From assembly GCA_002416285.1 (NCBI GenBank), contig DICM01000028.1:1-64000 (forward strand): 64,000 nt of DNA, written 5' to 3'. Position 1 is the stretch's first letter, and each line of letters begins with the position of its first letter. Shown piece after piece: positions 35,166-42,938 of this stretch. This DNA is from Caryophanales bacterium UBA5026 (GTDB lineage Bacteria; Bacillota_I; Bacilli_A; RF39; UBA660). The position numbers were made by a program, and so were the translations under genes. The notes under the pieces were generated by a model, which was given only the letters and a program-made list of their open reading frames with translations, did not search any database and was not told the origin of the DNA.

Positions 35166-35963
35166 ATGAATAATTTTATGATTTCATTACAACGTTTTTT
35201 TAAAAACAAAAACACCGTTACGATTTTAGGCGTAATAGCAATTATTGCAATATTATTTGCAGGATACACTTACCAAATTAAAAAGGCAGTAAACCCTGTA
35301 CATGATATTCCAGTTGCATCAACTACTATTCAACCAAGAACAAAAATTACAGCTGATATGATTACTACAGTTGATGTAGCACCAATCGTACTTGGAGCAA
35401 ATGTTTATACAACAAAGACTCAGGTAATTGGTAAATATTCAAATGTGAATACAATCATTCCAAAAGGAAGTATGTTCTACAAAGAATCATTAGTTCGTGA
35501 AGATGAACTTCCAGATAGTTCATTTGTAGATGTACCAGATGGACAAATTCCATATAACTTTCCAGTTAATATGGATACAACTTATGGAAATTCTATCTTT
35601 CCAGGAAACTATATCGATATTTATATGAAAGCCGAAACAGAAGATGGGACACTAATTGTTGGAAAATTAATCGAAAATGTTAAAGTTTTAGCGGTTAAAG
35701 ATTCTTCAGGAAAACATGTTTTTGAAAACAGTGAAGAATCTAGAATTCCATCAACACTTATTTTCGGAGTTGATCCAGAAATTAATATTTTATTACGTAA
35801 AGCTAGCTATATGAATAATTTCTCAGTTGAATTATTCCCAGTACCACATGGTGGAACTGTTCCAACAACAGGTACTACAATTGTTAGTTCACAAACATTA
35901 AAAGATTTCATTAATGCTAGAACAGTTCAAAATGATGAATTAAATGCGAATGCAGGAGCTTAA
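35166..35963 (+). CDS. cpaB: CpaB/RcpC-like Tad pilus assembly protein (SAF domain)
   Basis: 265 residues: membrane helix (about 20-38), then an SAF domain ('IPVASTTIQPRTKITADMIT', 'VIGKYSNVNTIIPKGSMFYK') and a beta-rich part with 'IFPGNYIDIYMKAE' and 'LIENVKVLAVKDSSG', the order seen in CpaB/RcpC. In diderms CpaB works with the outer-membrane secretin; in monoderms it is thought to contact the wall. GGAGG precedes ATG; three bases separate it from tadA. Confidence 0.85.
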   Translation: MNNFMISLQRFFKNKNTVTILGVIAIIAILFAGYTYQIKKAVNPVHDIPVASTTIQPRTKITADMITTVDVAPIVLGANVYTTKTQVIGKYSNVNTIIPKGSMFYKESLVREDELPDSSFVDVPDGQIPYNFPVNMDTTYGNSIFPGNYIDIYMKAETEDGTLIVGKLIENVKVLAVKDSSGKHVFENSEESRIPSTLIFGVDPEINILLRKASYMNNFSVELFPVPHGGTVPTTGTTIVSSQTLKDFINARTVQNDELNANAGA

Positions 35964-35965
35964 TT

Positions 35966-37345
35966 ATGCGTGAAAATAATATGTTTTCACAAATTGATTT
36001 TGGATCTTTACAAAAATTTCTGGATGAGGATGACATTACTGATATTTCATATAGTAATGGGGGAAATTTATGGTTGAAAACATTATCTAAAGGTCTCTTT
36101 CGTGTTGAAAATGCAGAGATTAATGATACCTTTATGGAAAAATTAGCTTTTCAATGTGCGAATGTGATGGGAACAACATTTAATATGGCTCATCCATTCC
36201 TCGATGCAGAAAGCGTAGAATTACGTCTGAATTTTGTTCACGATTCGATTGCAAAAAATGGAATTGCTTGCGTTATTCGTAAGACTCCAGCAAAGATTCG
36301 TCTAGAAAAAGATAAACTACTTGCTGAAAAATATATTGATCTTGATATTCATGATTTCTTAATTCAATGTGTTTTAGGTCATTGTAATATCATCGTAAGT
36401 GGAGAAACTGGTTCTGGTAAAACCGAATTTGTCAAATATTTGGCTGCTCACACGAAAGAAAATGAAAAATTAATTACCATCGAGGATACGTTAGAGTTAC
36501 ACTTGGATCGTATTTTTCCACATAGGGATATTGTTGCTATGAAAACAAATAATATTGCTTCTTATAGTGATGTATTAGTAACCTGTATGAGACAGAATCC
36601 TAAATGGATACTACTGTCTGAGGTTCGTAGTGCCGAAGCGGTATTAGCAGTTCGAAACTCTATCTCTTCAGGTCACTATATTTTATCAACAATTCATGCT
36701 GATAAAGCATCTAGTATCCCAAACCGTATGTATAGCTTACTTGAAACAAATCAGGATATTGAACAATTCTTAAAATCAATTTATCGTTATGTTCAATTAG
36801 GTGTACATATCCGTGGATATCAGGATAAAGTTACAAAAAAATTTGTCCGTGAAATTGCCGAAGTTACTGAATTTTATGTAACAGATGACAATGAGGCAAA
36901 GCATAATACAATTTACCGTAAAACAACAACTGGAAAAGTGGTACGTAAAACAGTTTCTAGTTATTTATTGGATTATCTAGATGGACAGGGAGTCGTTCTT
37001 CCAAAAGACATTATCAAAGAATCAGAAATTGATTCTTCAAAGAATAGCGTGCCATCTTCCGTTTCACCAGTAAATAGTATCGGTACTCAAGCTGTGTCTC
37101 AAGTGAGTGGAAATACAGTCAATGTGGCCCAACCTACCGTTCGACCAATGAACCAGGCAAGTGCAGTACCTAGTACAGCTCAACCTGTGATGAGACCAGT
37201 TAACCAAAGCAATCAATTTGTTCAACCAGCACCTACGGGTACTCAACCAAGTAATCCAAATATAACAAGACCAATGTCAAGTGGTGTAACCGTTAATGGT
37301 AATAACAATCCAAATGTTACACCAAACAGAAATCCATCTGAGTAA
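35966..37345 (+). CDS. tadA: TadA/CpaF secretion ATPase
   Basis: 459 residues. The VirB11/CpaF core shows Walker A 'GETGSGKTE' near residue 145, the Asp box 'TIEDTLELHL', Walker B 'WILLSEVRSAEA' and the His box 'GHYILSTIHAD'. It powers pilus assembly from the cytoplasm as a hexamer. The last 110 residues are a Pro/Gln/Asn/Thr-rich disordered tail, not part of usual CpaF. In this cluster one ATPase could serve both the Tad and the T4SS part, since VirB11 is the same family and no second copy is seen. Confidence 0.92.
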   Translation: MRENNMFSQIDFGSLQKFLDEDDITDISYSNGGNLWLKTLSKGLFRVENAEINDTFMEKLAFQCANVMGTTFNMAHPFLDAESVELRLNFVHDSIAKNGIACVIRKTPAKIRLEKDKLLAEKYIDLDIHDFLIQCVLGHCNIIVSGETGSGKTEFVKYLAAHTKENEKLITIEDTLELHLDRIFPHRDIVAMKTNNIASYSDVLVTCMRQNPKWILLSEVRSAEAVLAVRNSISSGHYILSTIHADKASSIPNRMYSLLETNQDIEQFLKSIYRYVQLGVHIRGYQDKVTKKFVREIAEVTEFYVTDDNEAKHNTIYRKTTTGKVVRKTVSSYLLDYLDGQGVVLPKDIIKESEIDSSKNSVPSSVSPVNSIGTQAVSQVSGNTVNVAQPTVRPMNQASAVPSTAQPVMRPVNQSNQFVQPAPTGTQPSNPNITRPMSSGVTVNGNNNPNVTPNRNPSE

Positions 37346-37357
37346 AGGAGGGAAACT

Positions 37358-38260
37358 ATGGAAGTAATCGTTCTACTCTTAATTTCTTTTATTATCATTT
37401 TTGTTTTAGCATATCGAAATAGTAGTGGAGAGAATGTATATAAATATGTTTCTGGAAGAGCTAACTTTTTATATGATAAGTTTGCACCTTATTCTTATAA
37501 AGAAGTGCAACAAAAAGTAAAACAATTGGGTCAAAACTATACAAAAAAACAATATACTATCCAAATTACCGTTTTTGCTATCGGTGCTTTGGTTGTTTCT
37601 TACTTGTATTTTTACAATCTTGTTATTTCAGTTCTCTATATGGGAGTTGCAATTATGGTAATTCCATATTTAACATATCTAAGAAGCAAACGTATTTATA
37701 GTGAGTTTATATTTGAGCAAATCCAAGTATATACAACAAATACTATAATGGAGTTTGCTACTACACAGTCTTTTGTAAAAGCATTAGAAGGTGTATATGA
37801 ATCTGGAGTATTAGAAGATCCAATTAGTTCAGATATTAAAATGATGATTGATCTCGCTTATGAAAACGGTACAATAGAACAATCTATCAATTATATGAAT
37901 AATCGATATGATTACTTTATTGTTCGTAATATGCATCAATTATTTTTACAAATTACAAATGAAGGTTCTAAGAATTCAAGTGATGCTTTAGAAAATATGT
38001 CACTTGATATCGATATGCTTGTTGAAAATGTTTATCGCGACCGTCTTGATCGTGCGCAATTTCACAAGAAATTTATTCAATTCGGTATCGTTTTATATCT
38101 AATGGTTATGTTAGTCCAATTCTTACTTGGAGTGGAATCTTATATTAGTTTGCTTGATGAGTGGTATGTACAATTATTATTGCATGGTGTAATTGTTATT
38201 AATACATTATTTCTGCTCAATGGGGAAAAATATTATAATGAGAATGTGGGGGCTGAATAA
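37358..38260 (+). CDS. tadB: TadB-like platform protein
   Basis: 300 residues with helices at the start, at about 75-115 and at about 245-290, and a cytoplasmic T2SSF-type helical domain between ('MMIDLAYENGTIEQSINYM', 'LFLQITNEG'). It pairs with TadC to form the inner-membrane platform of Tad pili. GGAGGG precedes ATG; stop and next start share bases (TAATG). Confidence 0.82.
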   Translation: MEVIVLLLISFIIIFVLAYRNSSGENVYKYVSGRANFLYDKFAPYSYKEVQQKVKQLGQNYTKKQYTIQITVFAIGALVVSYLYFYNLVISVLYMGVAIMVIPYLTYLRSKRIYSEFIFEQIQVYTTNTIMEFATTQSFVKALEGVYESGVLEDPISSDIKMMIDLAYENGTIEQSINYMNNRYDYFIVRNMHQLFLQITNEGSKNSSDALENMSLDIDMLVENVYRDRLDRAQFHKKFIQFGIVLYLMVMLVQFLLGVESYISLLDEWYVQLLLHGVIVINTLFLLNGEKYYNENVGAE

Positions 38261-39045
38261 TGGAATTTATATTTATTGCACTAATCATCTTGTTCATTCT
38301 TGAATATACAAAACGTATTGATTCTAAAAAGTTTTTTGAAGAAACTGAACCATATTTTCAATTTTTAATGGAGGATGATTATAAGTTTTTAATCGCGCTT
38401 CGTTATGGTGAAGCAGCGGAACCGAAAAAGTTATTTAATTTGAGAGTTCGCAATGCAGCAATTATGTTAGTAGCATTAATTTTCATGTTTATGTTTACAT
38501 CATTTAATTTTATTAATATTTTGCTCGCATTTATTCTTTCGTATGTGACTTTTAAATTTCCATATATGAAATTACAGTCATATTACAAAAATAATCTTCA
38601 TCATATTAATCAAATGTTGCCTTATTATTTAAAAGGCCTTGAAATTTTGATTCAACACTATACAGTTCCAGTTGCACTTGGTCGTTCAATTGAAACGGCA
38701 CCAGAGATATTTAAACCGGGACTTAGAGTATTAGTTCAAAAGATTAATGAAGGTAATGCAACCGTCGATCCTTACATGGATTTCGCAAAAGAGTATCCAG
38801 TTCGAGATTCAATGCGTATGATGCGTCTTCTTTACCGTTTAGGACTTGGCTCTCAAGAAAATAAACAAGAACAGTTATTAATGTTCTCGAGAACCGTATC
38901 AAGTTTACAAAACAAATCACGTGAACAGAAGTATAGAGAACGTCTCGACAAAATGGAAAACCAGACGATGATGATGCTTTGTACTACCGGTGGTGGAATT
39001 CTACTTTTACTTTTAATTGCAATGATGAGAATGATGAATTTCTAA
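38260..39045 (+). CDS. tadC: TadC-like platform protein
   Basis: 261 residues: membrane helices near 65-105 and at the C-terminus, with the T2SSF domain ('MLPYYLKGLEILIQHYTVPV', 'MRMMRLLYRLGLGSQENKQE') between. Second subunit of the Tad platform. Overlaps tadB by one base. Confidence 0.82.
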   Translation: MEFIFIALIILFILEYTKRIDSKKFFEETEPYFQFLMEDDYKFLIALRYGEAAEPKKLFNLRVRNAAIMLVALIFMFMFTSFNFINILLAFILSYVTFKFPYMKLQSYYKNNLHHINQMLPYYLKGLEILIQHYTVPVALGRSIETAPEIFKPGLRVLVQKINEGNATVDPYMDFAKEYPVRDSMRMMRLLYRLGLGSQENKQEQLLMFSRTVSSLQNKSREQKYRERLDKMENQTMMMLCTTGGGILLLLLIAMMRMMNF

Positions 39046-39048
39046 TTA

Positions 39049-39078
39049 TTGTGTAAGAATAATGAAATGTGTTATAAT
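39049..39078 (+). promoter_or_regulatory. Internal promoter before the small pilin gene
   Basis: TTGTGT at 39049-39054, 18-base spacer, TATAAT at 39073-39078, just after tadC. Confidence 0.6.
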
Positions 39079-39107
39079 ATTAATGATGAATAAAGGATGG
39101 TGATAGA

Positions 39108-39326
39108 ATGAAGGAAGCAGCAGGAGAGGCAAATATGACTGTAGTAACAATTATTTTAATTGCAATCGTTGCAGCTGTAGCGACTCCACTTATTAACAAC
39201 ATGATGAAAACATCAAAACAAAAAAGTTGTTGTGCTGAGGCTGGAGGGTCTTGGAAAGGTAATTCATGTGTAGCTGATGGTAACGAATATTACGATGCAG
39301 CGACATATGCTGATTGTGCGAAGTAA
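39108..39326 (+). CDS. flp: Flp-like small pilin (candidate major subunit)
   Basis: 72 residues: a short N-terminal segment with Gly-Glu ('AAGEANMTVV'), one hydrophobic helix rich in Ile/Val/Ala (about 9-32), and a small Cys-containing tail ('KSCCAEAGGSWKGNSC'). Size, position after tadBC and the Gly-Glu before the helix fit a Flp pilin cut by a TadV/PilD-type peptidase, although the classical Flp motif is not perfect. The tail of four Cys could make disulphides. Own promoter implies high level. No prepilin peptidase is in the window. Confidence 0.65.
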   Translation: MKEAAGEANMTVVTIILIAIVAAVATPLINNMMKTSKQKSCCAEAGGSWKGNSCVADGNEYYDAATYADCAK

Positions 39327-39345
39327 TTGAAGGAGGTGGTAACTC

Positions 39346-39786
39346 ATGAGACAAGGGATTGGAAGCGTATTTCTCTATAATATTGTTATTGTGTTTATTA
39401 TTGTAATGTTTGCGTTTATCGCCGGGATCATGAGTTACTCAAAAGCCTTTAAAGTAAATAGTCGCATTGCAAATGCTCTGGAAAATCACGAAGGTTATAA
39501 TAGTTTATCTAGTGAAGAAATTAATCGAATCTTAGGAACTCTTGGCTATATTGTTGATTCGAAAGGATCGCAGGCATGTCCGAGAAAAAATGGAAAACAA
39601 GCAATTACTGCATATAATCGTAGTTGGAAGTTTTGTATCTACGAATATGATAAGGATAGCAAGGGATATTTCAAATATGGGATTCAAACATATTTACGGT
39701 TTGATGTTCCTATTATTGGTCAAACTCTAATGTTACCCGTTTATTCAGAAACAGAGCGAATCTACGAGTTTAGTAAGTTGAAATAG
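39346..39786 (+). CDS. TadE/TadF-like pseudopilin, copy 1
   Basis: 146 residues: N-terminal helix (about 9-30) and an exposed domain with 'ILGTLGYIVDSKGSQACP' and 'RSWKFCIYEYDKD..YFKYGIQTYLRF'. It is a clear paralog of the next gene: both start 'MR..(I/A)G', share the 'LG/MGY' turn, two Cys, 'YG(I/V)(Q/T)TY.(R/Y)FD.P' and a 'YSET/YGET' end. Minor pilin role inferred from size and neighbours. Confidence 0.65.
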   Translation: MRQGIGSVFLYNIVIVFIIVMFAFIAGIMSYSKAFKVNSRIANALENHEGYNSLSSEEINRILGTLGYIVDSKGSQACPRKNGKQAITAYNRSWKFCIYEYDKDSKGYFKYGIQTYLRFDVPIIGQTLMLPVYSETERIYEFSKLK

Positions 39787-39796
39787 GTGATGAAAT

Positions 39797-40216
39797 TTGC
39801 GTGAGGCATTTGGTAATACATTTATAGTTAATATTGTACTTTTATTTGTAGTAGTGTTTATTTTCCTATTTGTTGGTTCGATTAGTTATACAAAAGCTTA
39901 TAAAATTAAAAATAAAATAATCAATTACATCGAGGATAGTGGAAATTTTGAGAAACAAACACAAGATAAAATTAAATCCACATTGAAAGAAATGGGATAC
40001 CGGGTTGTTCGTGGAAAACAACAATGTAATGATCGTGGAGGAACACTTCTGACAAGGGACTCTAATAGTTATCGCTACTGTGTTGTGGAGTATGAAAATG
40101 ATAAAGGTGTTTATTATGGTGTGACTACTTATATGTATTTTGATTTTCCTTTGATTAATGCACTTCTTGAATTTCCAATTTATGGTGAAACAAAAATAAT
40201 TGGTATTTTGGAATAG
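39797..40216 (+). CDS. TadE/TadF-like pseudopilin, copy 2
   Basis: 139 residues, paralog of the preceding gene, same layout (helix at about 9-30, two Cys, 'YGVTTYMYFDFPL'). It starts with TTG, with AGGTGA seven bases upstream. Two tandem pseudopilins here plus the one at 34753 make three. Confidence 0.65.
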   Translation: MREAFGNTFIVNIVLLFVVVFIFLFVGSISYTKAYKIKNKIINYIEDSGNFEKQTQDKIKSTLKEMGYRVVRGKQQCNDRGGTLLTRDSNSYRYCVVEYENDKGVYYGVTTYMYFDFPLINALLEFPIYGETKIIGILE

Positions 40217-40231
40217 ACTGGGGTTGAAAAA

Positions 40232-41233
40232 ATGAATGTTATTGTAGCAAATAAATATCAGTCGATGCTGCAAGGGTTAGAAATAGATGTTATTAAAACC
40301 TTGTATGGAGAATATGCTGTTGAAGATATCATCGATCAGTTTCAAAATTTCTTTTTTCAAAGAATGATTTTGGATATTACAGCAATAAAAAATTATAAAG
40401 ATATTAAAACTTTGCAAAAATTATCAATTTCGTTAGATATGGATAAAGTAATTATTTTACTTGATGATTCGGAAGAGAGCTCATCACCTGCATATCTATC
40501 AAAATTGATTTCTATGGGGATTTACAATTTCACAAAAAATGTTGAAGGTATTATGTATTTGTACAACAATCCGAATTCTTATCGTGATGTTGCACATATT
40601 CAACAGTTAGAGCAACCAGTCATTGTACAGGAAACTCAAGTGACCTCCGGTGTTCCTGAAGTACCAGTACAAAGAATTATCGGTGTAAAAAATGTTACAA
40701 AGCAAGCAGGAGCAACTACTTTGATATATATGATGTATACACAATTAGTAAAAAATTACTCTGTTGCTTGTATTGAAGTAGGAAAAAGTGATTTTCGTTA
40801 CTTTAATAATCGTGCATTGATATCGACTTCAAATAGTGAAATTGGAAATACGATTGTAAAGAATAGTGACAAAGATATTATTTTAATTGATGTTAACGAT
40901 AGTACCAGTGCAGAAGGTATGTGTACAGAAGTTATCTATTTGATTGAACCATCAATTATTAAATTAAATCGTTTAATGTTAATTAGTCCAAATAGTTTGA
41001 AAAACTTAAAAGATAAAAAGGTTATTTTGAACCAAAGCTTGCTTAGTTCAAAGGATGTTTTGGATTTTGAATACGAGTCTAAAATGAAGATATTCTATAA
41101 CATGCCACCTTTGGATGAGCGTGAAAAGGATATCCAAGCATTGAATGCTTTCTTGGTTCGTTTAGGTTTTTCACGTCAGAAAAGTTCTGAACAAGAGAAA
41201 AAAGGAAAAATATTAGGAATATTTGGTTTTTAA
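40232..41233 (+). CDS. tadZ: TadZ/CpaE-like localisation ATPase, degenerate P-loop
   Basis: 333 residues: an N-terminal receiver-like alpha/beta domain (about 1-115) and a MinD/ParA-type domain. The P-loop reads 'KNVTKQAGATTLIYM': the GATT end typical of TadZ/CpaE is kept, but the preceding Gly-Gly and the Walker Lys before Thr are lost. 'DIILIDVND' is the Walker-B-like strand. TadZ directs the pilus to its site in the cell. A role in polar placement of this machine is inference. Confidence 0.72.
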   Translation: MNVIVANKYQSMLQGLEIDVIKTLYGEYAVEDIIDQFQNFFFQRMILDITAIKNYKDIKTLQKLSISLDMDKVIILLDDSEESSSPAYLSKLISMGIYNFTKNVEGIMYLYNNPNSYRDVAHIQQLEQPVIVQETQVTSGVPEVPVQRIIGVKNVTKQAGATTLIYMMYTQLVKNYSVACIEVGKSDFRYFNNRALISTSNSEIGNTIVKNSDKDIILIDVNDSTSAEGMCTEVIYLIEPSIIKLNRLMLISPNSLKNLKDKKVILNQSLLSSKDVLDFEYESKMKIFYNMPPLDEREKDIQALNAFLVRLGFSRQKSSEQEKKGKILGIFGF

Positions 41234-41236
41234 AAG

Positions 41237-41265
41237 TTGACAAAAGCCCTTTTTTTCGCTATATT
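41237..41265 (+). promoter_or_regulatory. Strong internal promoter before the VirB2-like gene
   Basis: TTGACA at 41237-41242, 17-base spacer, TATATT at 41260-41265. The -10 lies within a perfect dyad (see next entry). Confidence 0.75.
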
Positions 41266-41281
41266 AGATATAGCAAAAGGG
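41248..41281 (+). promoter_or_regulatory. Inverted repeat over the -10 region
   Basis: GCTATAT/ATATAGC (41258-41274, spacer TAG) with outer CCC/GGG arms. No T-run follows, so it is not a plain terminator; operator or mRNA 5' hairpin are both possible. Confidence 0.55.
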
Positions 41282-41306
41282 TGTTTTGTTAGAGGAGGAA
41301 AAAATT

Positions 41307-41687
41307 ATGTTTATATTGGATAATGTAACTTGTGGTGGATTAGGTGGCTTTGATGAGATGATACCTGCATTTACAAGTTTGGCAGTTAACGCTATCAAAG
41401 TTGTTGTGCCAATTTTATTAATTATATTTGGTATGATTGATTTAGCGAAAGCAGTCATGAGTAATGATGAAAAAGAAATGAAGGGTGCACAAGGTAAATT
41501 TATCAAACGTGCTATTTATGCTGTTGTAGTTTTCTTTGTAGTAGCAATTGTACAATTAGTATTTAATACATTAGGAAAAGCTGAAACAAATTCAGATACT
41601 ACTATAGGCGGTGAAAAGCCAACAGGAAATGTATCATCTTGTATTAATTGTTTTATTAACAACGAATGTACAGCAGCGACTGAATAG
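41307..41687 (+). CDS. virB2: VirB2/TrbC-like pilin subunit
   Basis: 126 residues: an exported N-terminal part, two membrane helices (about 28-50 and 68-90) joined by a short charged loop 'DLAKAVMSNDEKEMKGAQGK', and a C-terminal tail with Cys. This is the two-helix design of Gram-positive VirB2-like subunits. The same module closes the next protein. ATG at 41307 with AGGAGG upstream; strong own promoter. Confidence 0.72.
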   Translation: MFILDNVTCGGLGGFDEMIPAFTSLAVNAIKVVVPILLIIFGMIDLAKAVMSNDEKEMKGAQGKFIKRAIYAVVVFFVVAIVQLVFNTLGKAETNSDTTIGGEKPTGNVSSCINCFINNECTAATE

Positions 41688-41702
41688 TACTAATTTATAA
41701 AA

Positions 41703-41735
41703 AACAATATGGGTATTCCCTTATTGCTTTTTTTT
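41703..41735 (+). terminator. Imperfect terminator or attenuator after the VirB2-like gene
   Basis: CAATATGGG pairs with CCCTTATTG with one mismatch, then eight T. It would leave the pilin gene on its own transcript with partial read-through; TATAAT at 41740-41745 may restart transcription. Confidence 0.6.
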
Positions 41736-41776
41736 ATGATATAATGAATGTGGTAAAAAGTAATGGAGTGATTCGA

Positions 41777-42934
41777 ATGAAACATAAAGCCCATTTTAAT
41801 ATTATATTGTTAATTGTAGCTCTTTTTGGAGTGTTTTTTGGTATGGATAAAGTGGATGCAAAACAAGTTCTTCTTAAATGTGAGTACTCTGTAAATCTTA
41901 GTGATAAGATGTTTATTCCAAATGCGAGTGAGGATATACATAAAATTGCAATTCGTCTTTATGATGATAACAGTGTTGAAAGAGGTGATTTAGAAAGTTT
42001 GACCGAGGAGATTAACAGCCTTGGTTATGGTTTATCATGGAGTTCAGGCTTTAATAAAGTATATGCAGATGAGGCTAATAAAAATGGCAGTTATTCTTGT
42101 CCAACAATTAAGTTTGCTTGGATTAGTAGTATGGGTATGATTCAAGGGCAAACTTTAACGCAAGAAGTCGATCCTTATGTTTCTAGTATTGATGTTCCAG
42201 GAGAACGTGGTCAAGGATCAAATGTTATTGTTGATGAGGAAAAGATTCTTTGTGCACGCAAAAAATCATTGCGAAATGAAAACTATGAAATTAACATAAC
42301 CTTTTATACAAAAGGCGATCATAAGAGATGGAAGATTGCTAAAAATGATAGTAATCAAACTTTATTAGGGGATGCTGCAGTAGATGGACTTATTTCGTTT
42401 TCAACTTATATATTTTCTTTAAATGATGATGCACAAGATAAATTTTATACTGATGTTAATAGCTGTAAATCAACAGAACTTTATTTGCAAACTAGTGATG
42501 CACAAACGATACATATTCAAACAACTAAACCAATAGGCATTGAAAATGGGGCTTATGGAGCTGGTGATACTGATAAAGATAATGGCAAAAGTGATTCTTA
42601 TATCGATCCAGATGACGGAGAAGTCATTGATAGAAGTTATAATGCCTGTGATATTTTTTCAGGAACATTAGGCGATATTATTCGTAATGTGATTTCATGG
42701 ATTAAAATATTAATTCCTGTTATTATTATCGTTTTAGGTATTATGGATGCAATATCTGTTATTATTTCGGGTGAAGATAAAAAAATGAAAGATGTTTTTT
42801 CAAGATTTCTAAAAAGAATGATTACTGGATTATTAATCATTTTTGTTCCAGCGATAATTTCTTTGTTAATTAATATGAGTGGAATACTAGATACATATGG
42901 TATTGATGATATTTGGTGTGGATTATGGGGGTGA
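41777..42934 (+). CDS. Ectodomain fused to a VirB2-like membrane module
   Basis: 385 residues: N-terminal signal or helix (about 7-26), an ectodomain of 260 residues with paired Cys, and a C-terminal two-helix module 'IKILIPVIIIVLGIMDAISV' / 'RFLKRMITGLLIIFVPAIIS' with the 'SGEDKKMKDVFS' loop. This module matches the preceding VirB2-like protein in helix positions, loop charge and 'F(I/L)KR' motif, so the gene looks like a VirB2-type subunit with a large extracellular head. The family of the head is not recognised. ATG at 41777 with GGAGTGA upstream. Confidence 0.65.
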   Translation: MKHKAHFNIILLIVALFGVFFGMDKVDAKQVLLKCEYSVNLSDKMFIPNASEDIHKIAIRLYDDNSVERGDLESLTEEINSLGYGLSWSSGFNKVYADEANKNGSYSCPTIKFAWISSMGMIQGQTLTQEVDPYVSSIDVPGERGQGSNVIVDEEKILCARKKSLRNENYEINITFYTKGDHKRWKIAKNDSNQTLLGDAAVDGLISFSTYIFSLNDDAQDKFYTDVNSCKSTELYLQTSDAQTIHIQTTKPIGIENGAYGAGDTDKDNGKSDSYIDPDDGEVIDRSYNACDIFSGTLGDIIRNVISWIKILIPVIIIVLGIMDAISVIISGEDKKMKDVFSRFLKRMITGLLIIFVPAIISLLINMSGILDTYGIDDIWCGLWG

Positions 42935-42938
42935 TTAA

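Noticed and set aside
41248..41281. Dyad as a plain Rho-independent terminator of tadZ
   Set aside because: No T-run follows; a strong promoter overlaps it.
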